Positions 37,183 through 54,200 of a stretch of DNA of 64,000 nt are shown in pieces. Origin of the DNA: Polychytrium aggregatum (Eukaryota > Chytridiomycota > Chytridiomycetes > Polychytriales); assembly GCF_025602895.1 (NCBI RefSeq), contig NW_026516235.1:248001-312000 (forward strand). Reading direction: 5' to 3'. Position numbers and translations under genes: made by a program. The notes beneath the pieces are model-generated. The model saw only the letters and a list, made by a program, of their open reading frames with translations. It made no database searches and was not told the DNA's origin. Numbering within the stretch: position 1 is the stretch's first letter; every line of letters starts with the position of its first letter.

Positions 37183-37652
37183 GCGTGTGTAGACTACCGT
37201 TCGTTTTGGGACATTCCATAGTCACAAATAAAACAGATTCCTTAAAATCTGCGATAGATGTGCCTCGATATGGGCCGCAGTCCTCAAAAGTCGATGCACA
37301 ATGCAAGATCGCTCTGACGGATCGTCCACAACCGATTGAGACTCGGTCGGCGGTGAGGGGGGCGGGTGGTGGTTGACCTGGCCCAGAGCCCCGATGTTGC
37401 CCCGTCGCTCTCCTCCGATCGCGCGAGTGCATCGTGCCGACTGGCTAACTCAGTGAAGTATTCTGGTGACTACGGGCGCCACCATCTGTATGTCTGCACA
37501 CCCCTTGCTGGAGCCGGCTCAATTGCGACGACTCTCGTGCTTGTAATAGTGCGGTCTGTGGGGCAGACGAGTTGGTCAAAAGCTGGGTCAGCACTCTGCC
37601 CCCAATCCCACAACCCGTGCGGCCAAGAAAGGTGCATATGCCTCGATTGTGC
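37183..37652. other. Convergent spacer RPS17/DHX35
   Basis: 470 bp between two 3' ends. Apart from the RPS17 polyadenylation signal I see nothing recognisable. Confidence 0.5.
37227..37232 (+). terminator. AATAAA polyadenylation signal of RPS17
   Basis: Perfect AATAAA 44 bp after the RPS17 stop codon, in the convergent spacer before DHX35. Confidence 0.65.
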
Positions 37653-42140
<4,488 letters not shown>

Positions 42141-42646
42141 GTCTGCTTTTGGATGGCTTTTGTTGTCTCCGATCGAGTCCAATGGGTGGAATCTCGGCGT
42201 TGGCACAGCGGCGATCGCAGATCAAGCAGGCTGGTCGGGGATGATCGAGGCGGGTGGCTCAAAACCGACGCACGATGAACCAGCGTGCCCGGCCTGGAAC
42301 TACCATCCCACCGACATACCCCCCGGGATCTCGGTCCTCGGATCGCATCATCAAACAGCATACAGCTATGCCAGCAAAGCCTGGTATAGCTGTCGGCCAC
42401 TGGCCCCATCAGGTCGAGCAGGAACCATGTTTAAAATGGCGGACACAACCCGGGTTTGCTGTGATCCCGTATGGCTGCGAGAGCTCTAGCCAGCCGATCT
42501 GGGACTACTCTGCTTTGCCACCTCGGAACCATCCTCACATGGAAAGAAAGCCAAAATGGAAAGATTGAACAGAGAGACCAATGGATGCATGATTGCGTCG
42601 CCCAGAGCTTGCGAAACTCGGGCCATGGTACGGTTCCGAGGCTCGC
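42141..42646 (-). promoter_or_regulatory. Spacer upstream of DHX35
   Basis: About 500 bp between the DHX35 start and the 3' end of the next minus-strand gene. It should contain the DHX35 promoter. Open frames here have no recognisable product. Confidence 0.45.
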
Positions 42647-44170
42647 TCAAAACTGGCTGAATCCCTCGTCTCTGCGGGCGGTCTTGCGGTAGTCGGCCTC
42701 GGAGAAACCGTCAATGCGCTTGAGAACAAAGGCAATGCAGCCCATGAAGGCCTTCATGAGGAAGTAGAGCAAAGCCGAGACTCCGCCAACCTCGCCGAGC
42801 CAGTTGTTCTGCGATGGAAAGCATGGAAGGAAGTAGACTCGATAGTGAGAGGCAGACTCCAGATGTATGATGTCGCCATCGACACAACTACCACTGGCAC
42901 GGTGAGTCCCATTTCGATCTCCAGCGAGCCCGCTTGTTGAAGTGGTCGCTGCTTGCATCAGCGAATGTGGGGGCAGAGCTCAGCCGATGTGCAGGCAACT
43001 GTACCATGTCGAGAACCAAAAAGTCCTTCTCGTAAGTCACTTCCAGGACAGGGTACTTGACAACAATGCTCACGGTTTGGCCGGCAGAGCTGTTTGACGG
43101 CAGGCTGTTGTTGAGTCGAACCGACGAGGCTTTGATCTCGTAATCGACCTCAACGTTGCCTCCGAGGTCGATCATATAAACCTTTCTGTGAATCCAGGCA
43201 CATTTAGGGGTGAGGCATCACTATCCAACTACTCGGGTGAGAGCCAACGAGCCAACGAGCCAACGAGCCGTCCATTTGGATGTGATATGTTGGATTACAT
43301 ATGCGAGAGGGAGGGGTAGTCGCACATTCATGCTTTGGGCTCCTGCCCTTCGCTTCGACTGGCCTGCACGGTCCACAGACGCAGCCCATACCTTGCAATC
43401 ACCTCAGTGACCATGTTGGCCGAGGCCATAAAGACATTTTCATAGTCCAAGTTCGGCGTGGCTTGCTGGCTGGCATTCTGCGGATTGGCCACCACTTGGA
43501 CGCCGCCAGGGCTCGATGGAGAGGTGCTGCTGACCGCCAGCGAGATCTGGAGCGAGTCTATGTTGGTGGCCGCGATCTCGACTCGGCCGGGGAGCTCGTT
43601 GAAGACCCAGCAGTTGAGGGACATGCCATAGACGACATACTGTCGCTGGACGATGCCAATGGGGTCGCACGGGATCGAGGATGCCAGGGTAGTGTGGGCA
43701 CAGGCTGGAGAAGTAAGGGTCGTGAGCATGTCCAGCGGACACACGACCATGGCTGGAAACTCATATGAGGCGCTAGGGACCTTGTTGGGGAAGAGATTGT
43801 TGAGAACGTCGAAGGGCAGGACGTTGGGCGCTGTGACGGAGCGGTAAGTAGCCGGCAGCTGAAACGGGGGCAGATTCAGGACAGAGATAGTCGATGGATC
43901 AGTCGATTAGAGGCATAACAGCAGGAAAAACGGGACGTGGGAAGCCGACGAAATGTCGCCTTGGATGGACTGCTCGGTCGATCGGGGCAGCAGCGATCGA
44001 GCCAAAGCAACAAACCCACCTGCGTAGCAACATAGTGGCCTCGAAAGCCCGCATAGAAAACCATAACGAGAATGAAGAGCGAGGCTATGGCAGCCTGCAC
44101 TCGTGTGTAGATGAGCTGTCCTCGGTCATTCAGGACCCTGGCTGGAATACCGGTACAGAGCAGCAAAAGT
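42647..44170 (-). CDS. Unknown membrane protein (N-terminal exon not resolved)
   Basis: Four exon blocks in sense order. First, a transmembrane exon (about 44140-44015) with ASLFILVMVFYAGF ends HYVATQ before a GTGGGT donor. Second, an extracytoplasmic-looking exon (about 43864-43376) begins QLPATYRSVTAPNVLPFD and has several Cys and an N-glycosylation-type NAS. Third, a beta-rich exon (about 43190-43010) contains KASSVRLNNSLPS and VVKYPVLEVTYEKDFLVLDM. The last exon (about 42865-42647) has YRVYFLPCFPSQNNWLGEVG followed by a hydrophobic segment (VSALLYFLMKAFMGCIAFVL) and a charged tail ending DEGFSQF. The layout is two membrane segments flanking an approximately 250-residue loop. I do not recognise the family. 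The start codon is not fixed; a short first exon between 44180 and 44350 is likely. Confidence 0.6.
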
Positions 44171-44715
44171 AGTTGGAGCCATCAGCGACCATCTGCGATA
44201 TCACACACGGGCCACTTGCGCTGTACTCTACCCATGGTGAAGATGCTAGTGGGGTGAAGATGCAGAGGGCTGTTCGAGCATGGGGGCAAAGGGCAATGCG
44301 GCGGCGCTCAAGAGATTTATCGGGCTGGAGTGCTTCGGCATATGTCAGTGGAAACGTCACCTTGCAACTCGGCCCCACACCCAATCACCAGGTCTGCACC
44401 ATGTTCAGAAGAAAGCGAGACGGCGCAGTCTGTAACATCTTGCGCTGGCCGTTAATATTAACAAATATCATCGCCAGTCTCCTAGTGGAAGCTCTGGGTC
44501 GTCCTCGGCCTCCACAGCCGACTTGTTTGTTCAGGGCCCACAGAAAAGTGACGACCCTGGCTCAGGACAGGGTGCGTTCTGGGTCTTGCCCGCTCCAAAG
44601 CCTCCATCTGGCCCTCCTCTCGGCTTCCCGTCCCGCCTCACCCCTTTGCTTCCTCGGTTGCGCTCGTCTTCTCATCATCGTTGCAGCCCGCAGCTACGAA
44701 CATCCCCACGCATCC
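44171..44715. promoter_or_regulatory. Divergent region upstream of IES2
   Basis: Separates the unknown membrane gene (-) from IES2 (+), and probably also contains the missing first exon of the former. The IES2 frame stays open upstream of its ATG to about 44173, but that part has no family resemblance. An AT-rich patch (gttaatattaacaaatatc) lies at about 44451-44469. Confidence 0.4.
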
Positions 44716-45597
44716 ATGGCCGATCCAATGTCCTCCACTGCGCGGGACTCTGGGAGCGAGTTCGAGTCCGATCTTGAATCGGATCTCCCGTCCTCTTCCC
44801 ACTTCCGCACCACAGCCGGAAGTTTTGTCAAAAACTCGAGCGATATCGACTACAGCAGCGAGGAAGACGACGAAGATGAGATCGATATCGACGACGACGA
44901 TGATGACGACGATGACGACGATGATGATGACGATGACGATGACGATGACGACGCAAAGCTTATTCACAAGATGACTGCCAAGGAGCAGCTCAAGCGCAAG
45001 AGCCGCATCGAAAACAGCGAAAGCGACTCTGAGAGTAGCGCCGACACCGCCCAGCAGCCCCCCAAGCGGCTCTTGACCAAATATGCCGGCAAATTGGTCC
45101 GTGGATCCACATCCACATTTGCAAAATCGAGGCTGTCGCGCTCCACAACAATCGAAGACGAGGAGGAAGACGTCGATATCGATGGCGATGGCGATCAGGC
45201 GAGCGGAGCAGCTCGCCAGAGCTTGGGCAGCGCACAGAAAGGAGCCGGCCTCAACAGCGACAGCGACTCCTCCAGCGACGAGGACTTTGGGCCCACGGAT
45301 CTCCAGAGCAGCTCCTCCGAAGGCGGGTCGATGAACGAGGATGTGGACGAGGACGAGGAGGATGACGAAGAATCAATCTTTGATCGACTTGACCGCAAGA
45401 TCTATAGGGACACCGCCTCGAAGAAGCACAGCCGGCTTGAAGCCGTCGCTGGGTCCCTGGCGGCGCCCCATGGCTCATCCAAAGACGTCTCGGTCGAGGA
45501 CGAAACCTCGGAGATCAACATCACCGACGACGACGACATTGACATTGACGACGACGAAAACGACGATATCGACGAAGACGATGGCAACATCAATGTT

Positions 45598-45661
<64 letters not shown>

Positions 45662-47164
45662 AGACCCTGCTGCCAAAGACTGTCTCACCAGCCAAGGGCC
45701 TGATTTCACCAAGATCGACTCAGCCAAGTTCGTCGACGCAAGCTAGGACTGGCCCAGATGACGATGATGTCGATATCGAGTATGAGAACGACGAAAACTC
45801 GAGCGACATCCTGATCGACGAGGAAGAGGAGGATGATCAGCTCGATAACGATGAAATCGACGATGCTCTGGACGAGGATGAGGATGCGCCGATCGAAGAC
45901 TTTGACGACATTGAGGCCGAGGAGGGCACCACGACAAAATCAGGAAGCGCTGCTGTCCATGGCTCGTCGGAGAAGCACCGCACGCCCACGCCCAAATCGG
46001 AATCCAAGACAAAAGGTTCGTTGGACACACTGACTTTGATCGCAAAAGCCACCAGAGTTGCATTATCGGAGTCCGCATGATCAATCGAGCCTGAAACCAC
46101 GGCACACCGACACCGTTGGCTCTGACGCACGACGCCGTATATGATCTGCTGTTTCTTTGTCGGATTTCCAGGCGGCAAAAATGATGCAGAAAGCGATGGG
46201 CTCTCCAGCGACAGGTACGTTTGCTCCAGTGACGATAACGACGGCGCTCGCCATGGCAGCCCCGAGCTGATGGAGAGTACACATGGTTTCAAGCAGCCAT
46301 ACGGTACCTCGGATGCTCATCTCTGCTACCGATCCAGCGACAGTGCCATACTGAGCAACATGAAGAGCTCTGGCAGAATGACGGCGCGCCAGCGATCCAT
46401 GGTCGGCGACGGAACAAATGAGTATGGTAAGCGATGGCTAAGCCAGGAAAGATGCATGAACAATCGATATCTGGGAGCATGGCCGCGCCTCGGGATCTAA
46501 TAGTTGCCACAATCTCTCCTACAGCGGCACTGTCACCCAAGGGTAAGGTGCTGACCGAAACCGAGATGCTGAAAAAGTCCGAGATGGCAGAGAAACGGCG
46601 GGCCATGAATGCCAAGCGGGCCGAGCAGGACAAGGAGGCCACCATCAACCGCATCTTGAACAAGCTCAACAGCCGGAGAGGCGAACGAACCCAGGCAAGC
46701 TACTGCACGGTGCTCAGAGCATACTTCCTGAATGATGAGCATCCGAGGCAGAGAGGCACCCGACTGAGACACTGACCCTGCCTGAACTTCTTGACAGGAA
46801 TCCAGGGGCGATCTCCAAGACACCGACGGTGCCGTGCTGCCACCCGTGCGGTATATTCAGCGAACCACCACCAGCACACTCTCCTTTCTGGACGCAAGCG
46901 ATGCGCCGGTGTCGGCGATCAGTCCAAAGTAAGTGGCCCATCTCTGAGGCACCGGGAGAGTAACGCCGCCATTCACAGACACGCTCTGTACCATTGTCTG
47001 AACTGTCTGGCTGTTGTCATTTGTCCAGATACCCCGCTCCTATCAAGTGCACCGTTCCGGGCTGCGAGCTCCCGAAACAGTACCGCGAGTCCAAAAGCGG
47101 TCTGCCTGTTTGCACCAAGCTTGAGCATTACAAGCTGGTGCGGGCGCAACATAGCGCCGCTTGA
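44716..47164 (+). CDS. IES2: INO80 complex subunit Ies2/INO80B (PAPA-1-like)
   Basis: Ies2/INO80B activates the INO80 nucleosome remodeller. Model join(44716..46015, 46172..46214, 46338..46426, 46525..46694, 46798..46928, 47029..47164): 1,869 nt, 622 residues, all phases fit. The N-terminal ~430 residues are disordered and extremely acidic, with two pure Asp runs of 21 residues each. The conserved PAPA-1-like region follows: MTARQRSMVGDG (exon 3) and LTETEMLKKSEMAEKRRAMN running on to INRILNKLN (exon 4). The last exon carries YPAPIKCTVPGCELPKQYRE and the SKSGLPVCTKLEHYK segment typical of the C-terminus. Intron 4 (46695-46797) would be GC-AG: CAG/GCAAGC donor, acceptor at 46796-46797. The neighbouring gene's 3' end is only 115 bp away. 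Confidence 0.88.
44890..44952 (+). repeat. Poly-Asp (GAY)21 tract in IES2
   Basis: Twenty-one consecutive Asp codons (mixed GAC and GAT) in exon 1 of IES2. Confidence 0.95.
45598..45660 (+). repeat. Second poly-Asp (GAY)21 tract in IES2
   Basis: Again exactly twenty-one Asp codons, here in a regular pattern of three GAC then one GAT. It lies downstream in the same exon and is followed by ETLLPK. Confidence 0.95.
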
Positions 47165-47279
47165 GCTACATATTCTATTGCAGTCGCCGACAACGATATA
47201 CATACAGTCTTACTCGATCCAGGGCCACTACAATGTCCTCGCTTGCATCTTTTCATCGGCGCGGCCGCCCGACGTCCGT

Positions 47280-50200
47280 TCATATCCTCTCCAGTGACTG
47301 AGGCTTCCAGACAGGGTACATCACCTTCCACTTCATCCTGACTATTTTTTTGGCTCCGGTCACCCGCACGCACTCGGAGTTGATAACGTCCTGCATCGTC
47401 AGCGGAATCATATGGCGTTGCGGAGTATGAATCTCCGGCTGGGCCTCGGGGAGGACAGTCGTGGGTGCTACTGGATGCGGCTTTGATGGTTCTCCGGCCT
47501 GTGTCGGTGGCTCTTGTGTTTCTGGTAATGACGCTGATGACATAGTTGCTTGTTGGAGAGGCGATGGTGCTGCTCTTGTCGAGTCTTCGTCTGATGGTAG
47601 CTCCGCCGAAGGAGGCAGGATCGCCAAGTCGACAAACTGCAGCGAGCCACGGTCCGGAGACATAGACGGATCACGCAGCGGACTGTCTCCAAACGATAGC
47701 GACTTCTCGAATGAGACCGAAGCCGCAGTACTCCTGGCCGAGCTCGAGGCTTCTCTGTTGGTATTGACACTGCTACTACTAGCGTGATCCTGAGTGCTCT
47801 TGGCGCTGGCGGAGCGACTCTCGGGCGTCGCAAAACTCTCGGACCTTGTCCACGACGATGGCTGTGATTCATCTGTCGTGGCTTTGTCATTGCCCTCATC
47901 ACTATCGGCCTCTTCCTCCAGCAGCGAGTTTAGCTTAGCCTCCACGGCCGAGCCGATGGGCGGTATCTTCTTGTTGTATCCTAGAAACAGAGTTCCGTCC
48001 GATTTCATCAGGCTCGGTCGCCGACTGGCGTTGACTATGGCCTTGGTGAGCTCGTCGATCGGGTCGTCCGTACGGATGGGAATCTTGGCCTGCTCCTCGT
48101 CAAACTCAGACTTTGGAATGATCGACACGGCCACCTGCTTTGGAACCTCAAACTGGCTGGGTCCTGTACGAAAGTCCTCCAATACCAGACATTCGACCAG
48201 AGAGTTGTCCTTCTCGGCGACAACGCTTGGACTGCTGATGTGCATCATCCGGAGCAGACGCTGGGCATTCACTTTGTTCCGGAGGCTGCTTTCGACCATT
48301 CTGTCAAACGTGTGATATCTCCGATCCAGTTTTTGCTGAGGCGAAAGGATCGATAGTGGGGTAGTGGGCGTTTATGTGTGTTGCAAATGGATTCAATTCT
48401 CAGTGTAAGTCATTCTGCTCGGTATCACTCATTGTCGCTCGACTGTCAGTGGCGGCGGCTTGATGCTCTCTCTTGGGTCACCGTTTGCATACCTGATTGC
48501 TGTCTTCTTCATCTGGCTCCCTCCAGTGCTGCCGCGCTTCCTCGGAGAGTCCAATATGCACACCAAGCGAGCTCAATGCCGGCATCGATGGCCCACTCGT
48601 CGAAGCCTGCATACGACGCAGACGTGTAAGCCGTGGCAATCCTGTTTCGTGAGACAGTCTCACACATGCAGCAGACATGGTTTACCCTAGATGAGGACCG
48701 CACAGCGCCATACTGTGAAAACGATTTCCGACTTGCACGGCTGATCCGGACGCTCTTTCGTTGCTCCAATGCCTCGGCCGTCGTGCCTTCAGCAATCGGC
48801 ACATGGTCGGCGTTGATCGGCCAGTCGATTCCAGAGTCGAAATACTCGCACTGATCTTGATTGAGGCCGTATGCCTGACTGTTGAAGGGCGACCATGTCT
48901 CTGTCTCGGCAGCAGCGTCGTCGGCAGAGATGCGCAGAGAGTGGTGTTTCTTCATCGCAACGTGATACCAATGCGACCTCCACATCTGAGAGAGGGCTTT
49001 GTCTGTTGTTGGAAATATTGGTGGACGCTTGCGACTTTCCTGTTTGTCGGTTGAGGCGACTCGTTGCGTCAGTGAAATCGTCGTGGGATGAGCCAGCCCT
49101 CTCGATTATCGGGGGTGCAACCACAAGAGTGAGTAGAGTCCGACTGCCGCTTGGGTTGGCTCTGAGCCTTAGTTGCTCACTTGCCTGGCTGAGTATGGCC
49201 TGCTGGCGTGCCTGCTCTGCCTGTGTTTCCTGCAGCTGCCGATGATGCTCTTGCGACAGCTGAAGCCGACGTCTTGATTTTTCAGCCTTCTCCATCACAG
49301 ACGCACGCCACTCTTCGCGATACTGAGTGCGCTTCTGCTCCAGCAGTATGTTGATGGCATCTGCTCTCTGTTTGGCCATGCAGCCGGACATGGCCAATAT
49401 CCAATCCATTTAATCCAACCATTAGAGCTGCCTAGTTTGCCTTGCACTTCATCTGAAATCTTGGATGCTCATGAGCGGGTAACTTACTCGCTCGGCCACG
49501 GATGGATCCAGGACAGCGGAAGCCCTCGATGCAGCCGATGCGGCCGCCTCGCTATTTCGAGCTCTTGCTGCTCGTGCGCTGAGAGTTGTGACATTACAAA
49601 CGAAGCAGCCGGGAATCGCGATGAGCTGTCGCCGGTGGACAACTCTGCAGACAGTGGGCTATGGCAAACACGAACGCTGCTTTGTGATAATGAATCATCG
49701 CGGCGCGAGCAGCATCGCAGACTCACCGAGACCGACGCTTGCTCGAGTTGGACTCGCGCATCATTCCGATAGTCGATGATGATCCGGCGTCCGGCGCCAT
49801 CTGGTGCAGCATGGCGGTCAGTATGTGCAGTATACATTTAGAACATCGTTCGCTTGAGTAGGGGTACTGCAGACTCCCACCCATTCGCCGCATTCGCCTC
49901 ACATTTGCCACACAAGCGACCGTATCTGACCTTTTCGCCTAAACTCCGAGTATCTGGCAGCTCCGATATTCTTCTCGTAGGCTTCTTTTTTCGAGCGACA
50001 CGCACAGGCGGTGGTGTGATGGAGGCAAGCAGTGCCGTACCGGGCGCTAGCGACGTGGCGAGATTATATGCCTCCAACTCGAGCTGAGCGACATACTCGG
50101 CCACGAGATCCGCTTCGGTCGGGGCACGAGAGAGTGGGTTGTCTTCGCCGCCATCGTCGGCCTTTTCTGTGCGGCCGGTGCTGTTCCGCTGCGACGGGGT

Positions 50201-50818
50201 CGAGCCTTTGGCTGTCAGGAGTATGCTTCGTGGAGAGGCCGGTGTGTTTCTGGCAGAGGAGAGTGAACTCTTGATAGAGTCGAGTCCACCCCTGAACCCG
50301 GCGGTCGGCACTCTGCTCGAGGTCTGGGACTGCGGCGCCATCCGGCCGTTTTCGAGTTGGCTGAGACTCAATGCGGATTCGGCAGGCGGGTCGGAAAAGG
50401 CTGGGTGATTGCTGGAGGAGTCGGAAGGGGGAGTGAAGGAAGGTCTCGCCAATGAGTCCGGAGTAGAATCGATGCTCTGGGTAACTGGTGGATCCGTGAA
50501 CGTATCGAGGGACACCTCGGGTATTGGGTCCAGATGGGCTGATGCAGCCGGTGTGCTGAGCCGGGAGATTGCCAAGTGAGAGAGCTCGGACCGGCGCAAG
50601 GATAGATCGATGTGCTTGCGGGTCGGTGCGGCCCTGTTTGCAGTCCGACTTGATTGAAATGTAGGCATCGGTGCCAATCGTTCTCTGGTGCTTCTGCGTG
50701 GCTTTCTGGATGCCAAGCGCCGGATGTCTCGCTGCCGGGCGGGAGGCTGGTGAGCATCGAGGGCTTCTGGGGCTGGCTCGAGGAGGAGGCCCTGTTTCGA
50801 TTCCAGGGAACCTCGCAT
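47280..50818 (-). CDS. Unknown multi-exon gene, disordered with coiled coil
   Basis: I do not recognise this gene and cannot exclude that it is two. The first exon (50818 down to about 49860) starts MRGSLESKQGLLL, is Ser/Pro-rich, and ends in a conserved-looking part (EADLVAEYVAQLELEAYNLA, then ARKKKPTRRISELPD and LCGKCEANA). Short middle exons near 49790-49490 include one ending AVLDPSVAER at a GTAAGT donor. A coiled-coil exon (about 49380-49180) reads QRADAINILLEQKRTQYREE through EHHRQLQETQAEQA. Further exons lie near 49110-48520. The last exon (about 48340-47280) starts KLDRRYHTFDRMVESSLRNK, has a Ser/Glu-rich middle, and ends with a conserved-looking block, VINSECVRVTGAKKIVRMKW and YPVWKPQSLERI. 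No transmembrane segment or catalytic motif is seen. A cytoskeletal or signalling scaffold is possible but unproven. Confidence 0.5.
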
Positions 50819-51256
50819 AGCACTGCTACCCTCTATCGCTGTTGATCAATCGACAGATTCAACAACAATAGACCACACCGACAATGGAGAGCGGGCCAAC
50901 GGGATCTTGCGTCTGCACGGCAATGCGCTAGGTTACTAGCGACCCGGCCAATGCTGTTGTGCAGATAGACCAAGCTGCCCTTCGGAAGAATCTCTTGGTA
51001 TTGTCATGATCATGGATATTCTGTCATCCTGCACAAGCCATCCGACCCAGTCGGTTGAAGCTGGATGCTCTCTGATCGCTCCTCGGCAGACCCAGTTGCC
51101 CGCCTCTCAAGCCGGGCTGGCCAATCACTCCTTGGGGTCGGCCCGTCCAGAAAGCATAGGGCTCTGAACCGACACTCCTGCAGCCGGCCATCGCTCCTCT
51201 TGCTCATACCACCTCGCCACACCGGATCCGCACTCGAAGCATCCAACCCCGTCTCC
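50819..51256. promoter_or_regulatory. Divergent promoter region
   Basis: 438 bp between the start of the unknown minus-strand gene and the EFCAB5-like gene. No specific site recognised. Confidence 0.4.
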
Positions 51257-54200
51257 ATGGTGATCCCGTCTCACGTTTCGGCCTCCAAGGCGGTCGAGGC
51301 TTCGTGGGAAAGCTCGCTTTCGGTGCGAGCAGCCCAGGGACCACCAGTCCGCTCGTGGCTCGACAAAGACATGCGTGAGGTGGTGATCAGGCTGCTGGCC
51401 AACGACTTTCTCAACGTCTCGGACCTGTCGCTCGACACGCGGGCCTACCTCGTCGAAACCGCCCTCCCGGCGCTGATTCTGGCTCTGGAGAAGCTGCTCA
51501 GGGAAGCCGAGAAACGGAACGCGTTCTCGACCTTTCCCATGCCCGCAACCGGAGGAGAAGACCACAGCCTGGTACAGCCCGACCGGCCAAATGAACTCCC
51601 ATTCAGCCCTCTGAACTGGCTCGGTAAGTCGTTGCTGATGCCATCGCGCCTCCCCGATCGCAGCCGATAGCGAGCCGCGAATCTGCACCGGCGACTCTGA
51701 CCCCGCGACGCCTGCTCCTTCACGACAGCCCAGTACCTCTACCGCAACAATCCCAGATATGCCAACTTTACCGACACCACGGGCTCGCCGTACCTCCAGG
51801 CCATGCACACCGTCAACATCCAGCTCAAGGCTCGTCTCTTTGAGCTGGAGACCAACAATCGAGCCCGCAAGCGGGCTGAGGAGCTCGCCCGCATTCGCGA
51901 GGAGGCTCGGCGCCAGGCGCTCAGAACAGCGCAAATGGAAGAGCGGCGCCGGATGTTCATTGAGCTCCTCGAGAACACGTTCAGGTCCTGGACAGCCAAG
52001 TTGTGGAGGGTCTCGCCGGGATTCTTGTTCCATGAGGAACTGGTGAGGCTTCGGGAAGGGCGGTCGTGGCCACCGACAACATTGGCGATCGATGGCGCAC
52101 CTTCCACGACGGCAAGCTGGGATGCTGTAGCTGGGCATGCCTGTCGTGAGTCGCCTTCGATAGCTAGTCAGCCTGTTGTATCGTTTGGGCCTGGTTGTAA
52201 CAAGCGCCCGTGAGAAAACTGCTGACACGCGCGACGGGATCCTTCGTCCTCACCCAGATGGAAGCATACAAGGTGGCGCTATTGATGGAGGATATCCAGC
52301 TGAATCCCGAGATGCTTGACAAAGTCATGCTCTTGATCCAAAGCTTGCTCGAGGGTGCGGCAAAGTCATCCAATCCCTTTGACCAGGAGCCGCCGGCGAC
52401 GAGCGAGGGCGAGAGTGCACCCTCGACGCAGAGCCGTCGCACATCGAACGCACTGGGCCCGCTCGACGCTCCGTCAAGCATCGTCGTTTTTGATCGCTGG
52501 GACATTTCCAACTACGTTGACGTGTCGCTCAAGCTCATGAAAGACTGGAGCGTCGACGAGCTCTCTGTTTTCCTCAGATCGCTGGTTGGATACATCGACC
52601 AACAGGGCGAGGCACTCAAGTCCGCATTCGAGCAGACCTTCTTCATGCCTGAGTTCCCGGACCTGGATCTGTCGGCGCCGGTGGATCAGTGGAAGTCCCG
52701 ATTCCTGGGCTTGGTTGAGTCCATCAATCTGACCGGACCCGATGCGGCCGAGATCAAGGAGATCCTCGCCATGTTCTGCGAAGATGACCTTGGGCTCGCC
52801 CAAAACATCCTGGAGCTTGAGGCAGAGTACCGCAGCTTCCTCAAGCGACTGACAGGCAATTTTGGCATCAAGGTCTTCCGGAGCCTTATGCAGCAGCTCC
52901 ACAGGGCCTTCAACAAACTCAAGATCACTTACGAGGCAAACAAGGCCCAGATGGTTGTCCGTGTGTCGCTGACGGAAGCCCGCAAGATGGCCCTGGGCGA
53001 CATCTACACCATTCTTCAGGAGCTTTCCCCCGACACGCCGACCGGTCAAAGCGGCGTTGCCATTCAGTTCAACATTATCGTTGGCCGGGTGATCGAATCG
53101 GGGTGCCGACCCGATATCATGAAGGCCCTGCAGGACATTCGGCTCCCCAGCGACAAGCCCATCCTGCGCGACGACTTTATCAGCCACTACCACAATGCGT
53201 GCAGTCTGCTGAAAGAGGACGCCTATGACGAAGCGCTGCAGCGTCTAGCCGAGGAGACCCAAATCGAGTTTGAGAACTTCCAGGCAAAGCAAGCGGCCGA
53301 CCAGGCACAAGTGCAGCAGAGTTCGTCCATACAAACACGATTGCTGGATCGCGCGGCCCTCGAGCAAAAGGCCCTCGAGCGCATCCGCGATGCGGCCAAG
53401 CGATGGGATCTGACCGTTGCTGCAGTCTGCGACATTGCCATCGAGTCCATGACAAATTGCTTTGACAAGCTGCACGAAAACCACGACATACAGATGAGGG
53501 TATCGCTGATGGAGACAGGAATGACCAGGGCCCCGGACGACGAAGACGCCCCGATCACGCCTGGCATGGAGGCAGAGTACTTGCGATATATTTCGTGCTC
53601 TCCAGCCGTCCGCGATGCCGTTCTGGGCTTGCAAGTGCACTCTGAGAGCGCCATAGAGTACGACATCATTAGGGACAAGCGGTCCATCACCATGGAGGAT
53701 ATTCGGCAACACGCAAGCTTTGCAACGGTCGAGGGCATTCCGACGCTTATGAGCATGGTCGGACGATTTCTCGGTGCACCCATCTTTTCGGACGATGCCA
53801 GGGCCGTGGGAGTGCTTGACATTACCATGACTTGCCAAAACAGCGACACGCCAGCCGAGATCTTTGATGATCTGGATCTGCGCTTTGTGGAGGTATGCAA
53901 GCGTGTAGCAATGCAGTCGCTGAGATGGCCATCGCGAGATGATGTCTGAGGCGTTTTGTTGGAAGAGAGAGAGAGAGAGGACGGTGGTATACCCCATATT
54001 CACCGAAAGTAGAGATATAATGGGGATGCCGGAGTTGCTGGTGGTCCTGCTTCTGTACTGACTGAAGCACTGGATGGGCAGACTGCTATCAGCGAGCTTT
54101 CCAAGGTCCTCTACAGCATCGACATATTCCAAAAGTCCCTTATCTTGGCCAGATCGACGGCCAACTGGATCGCGGAGCAGGGCGAGGGCGAAGTAGAGAT

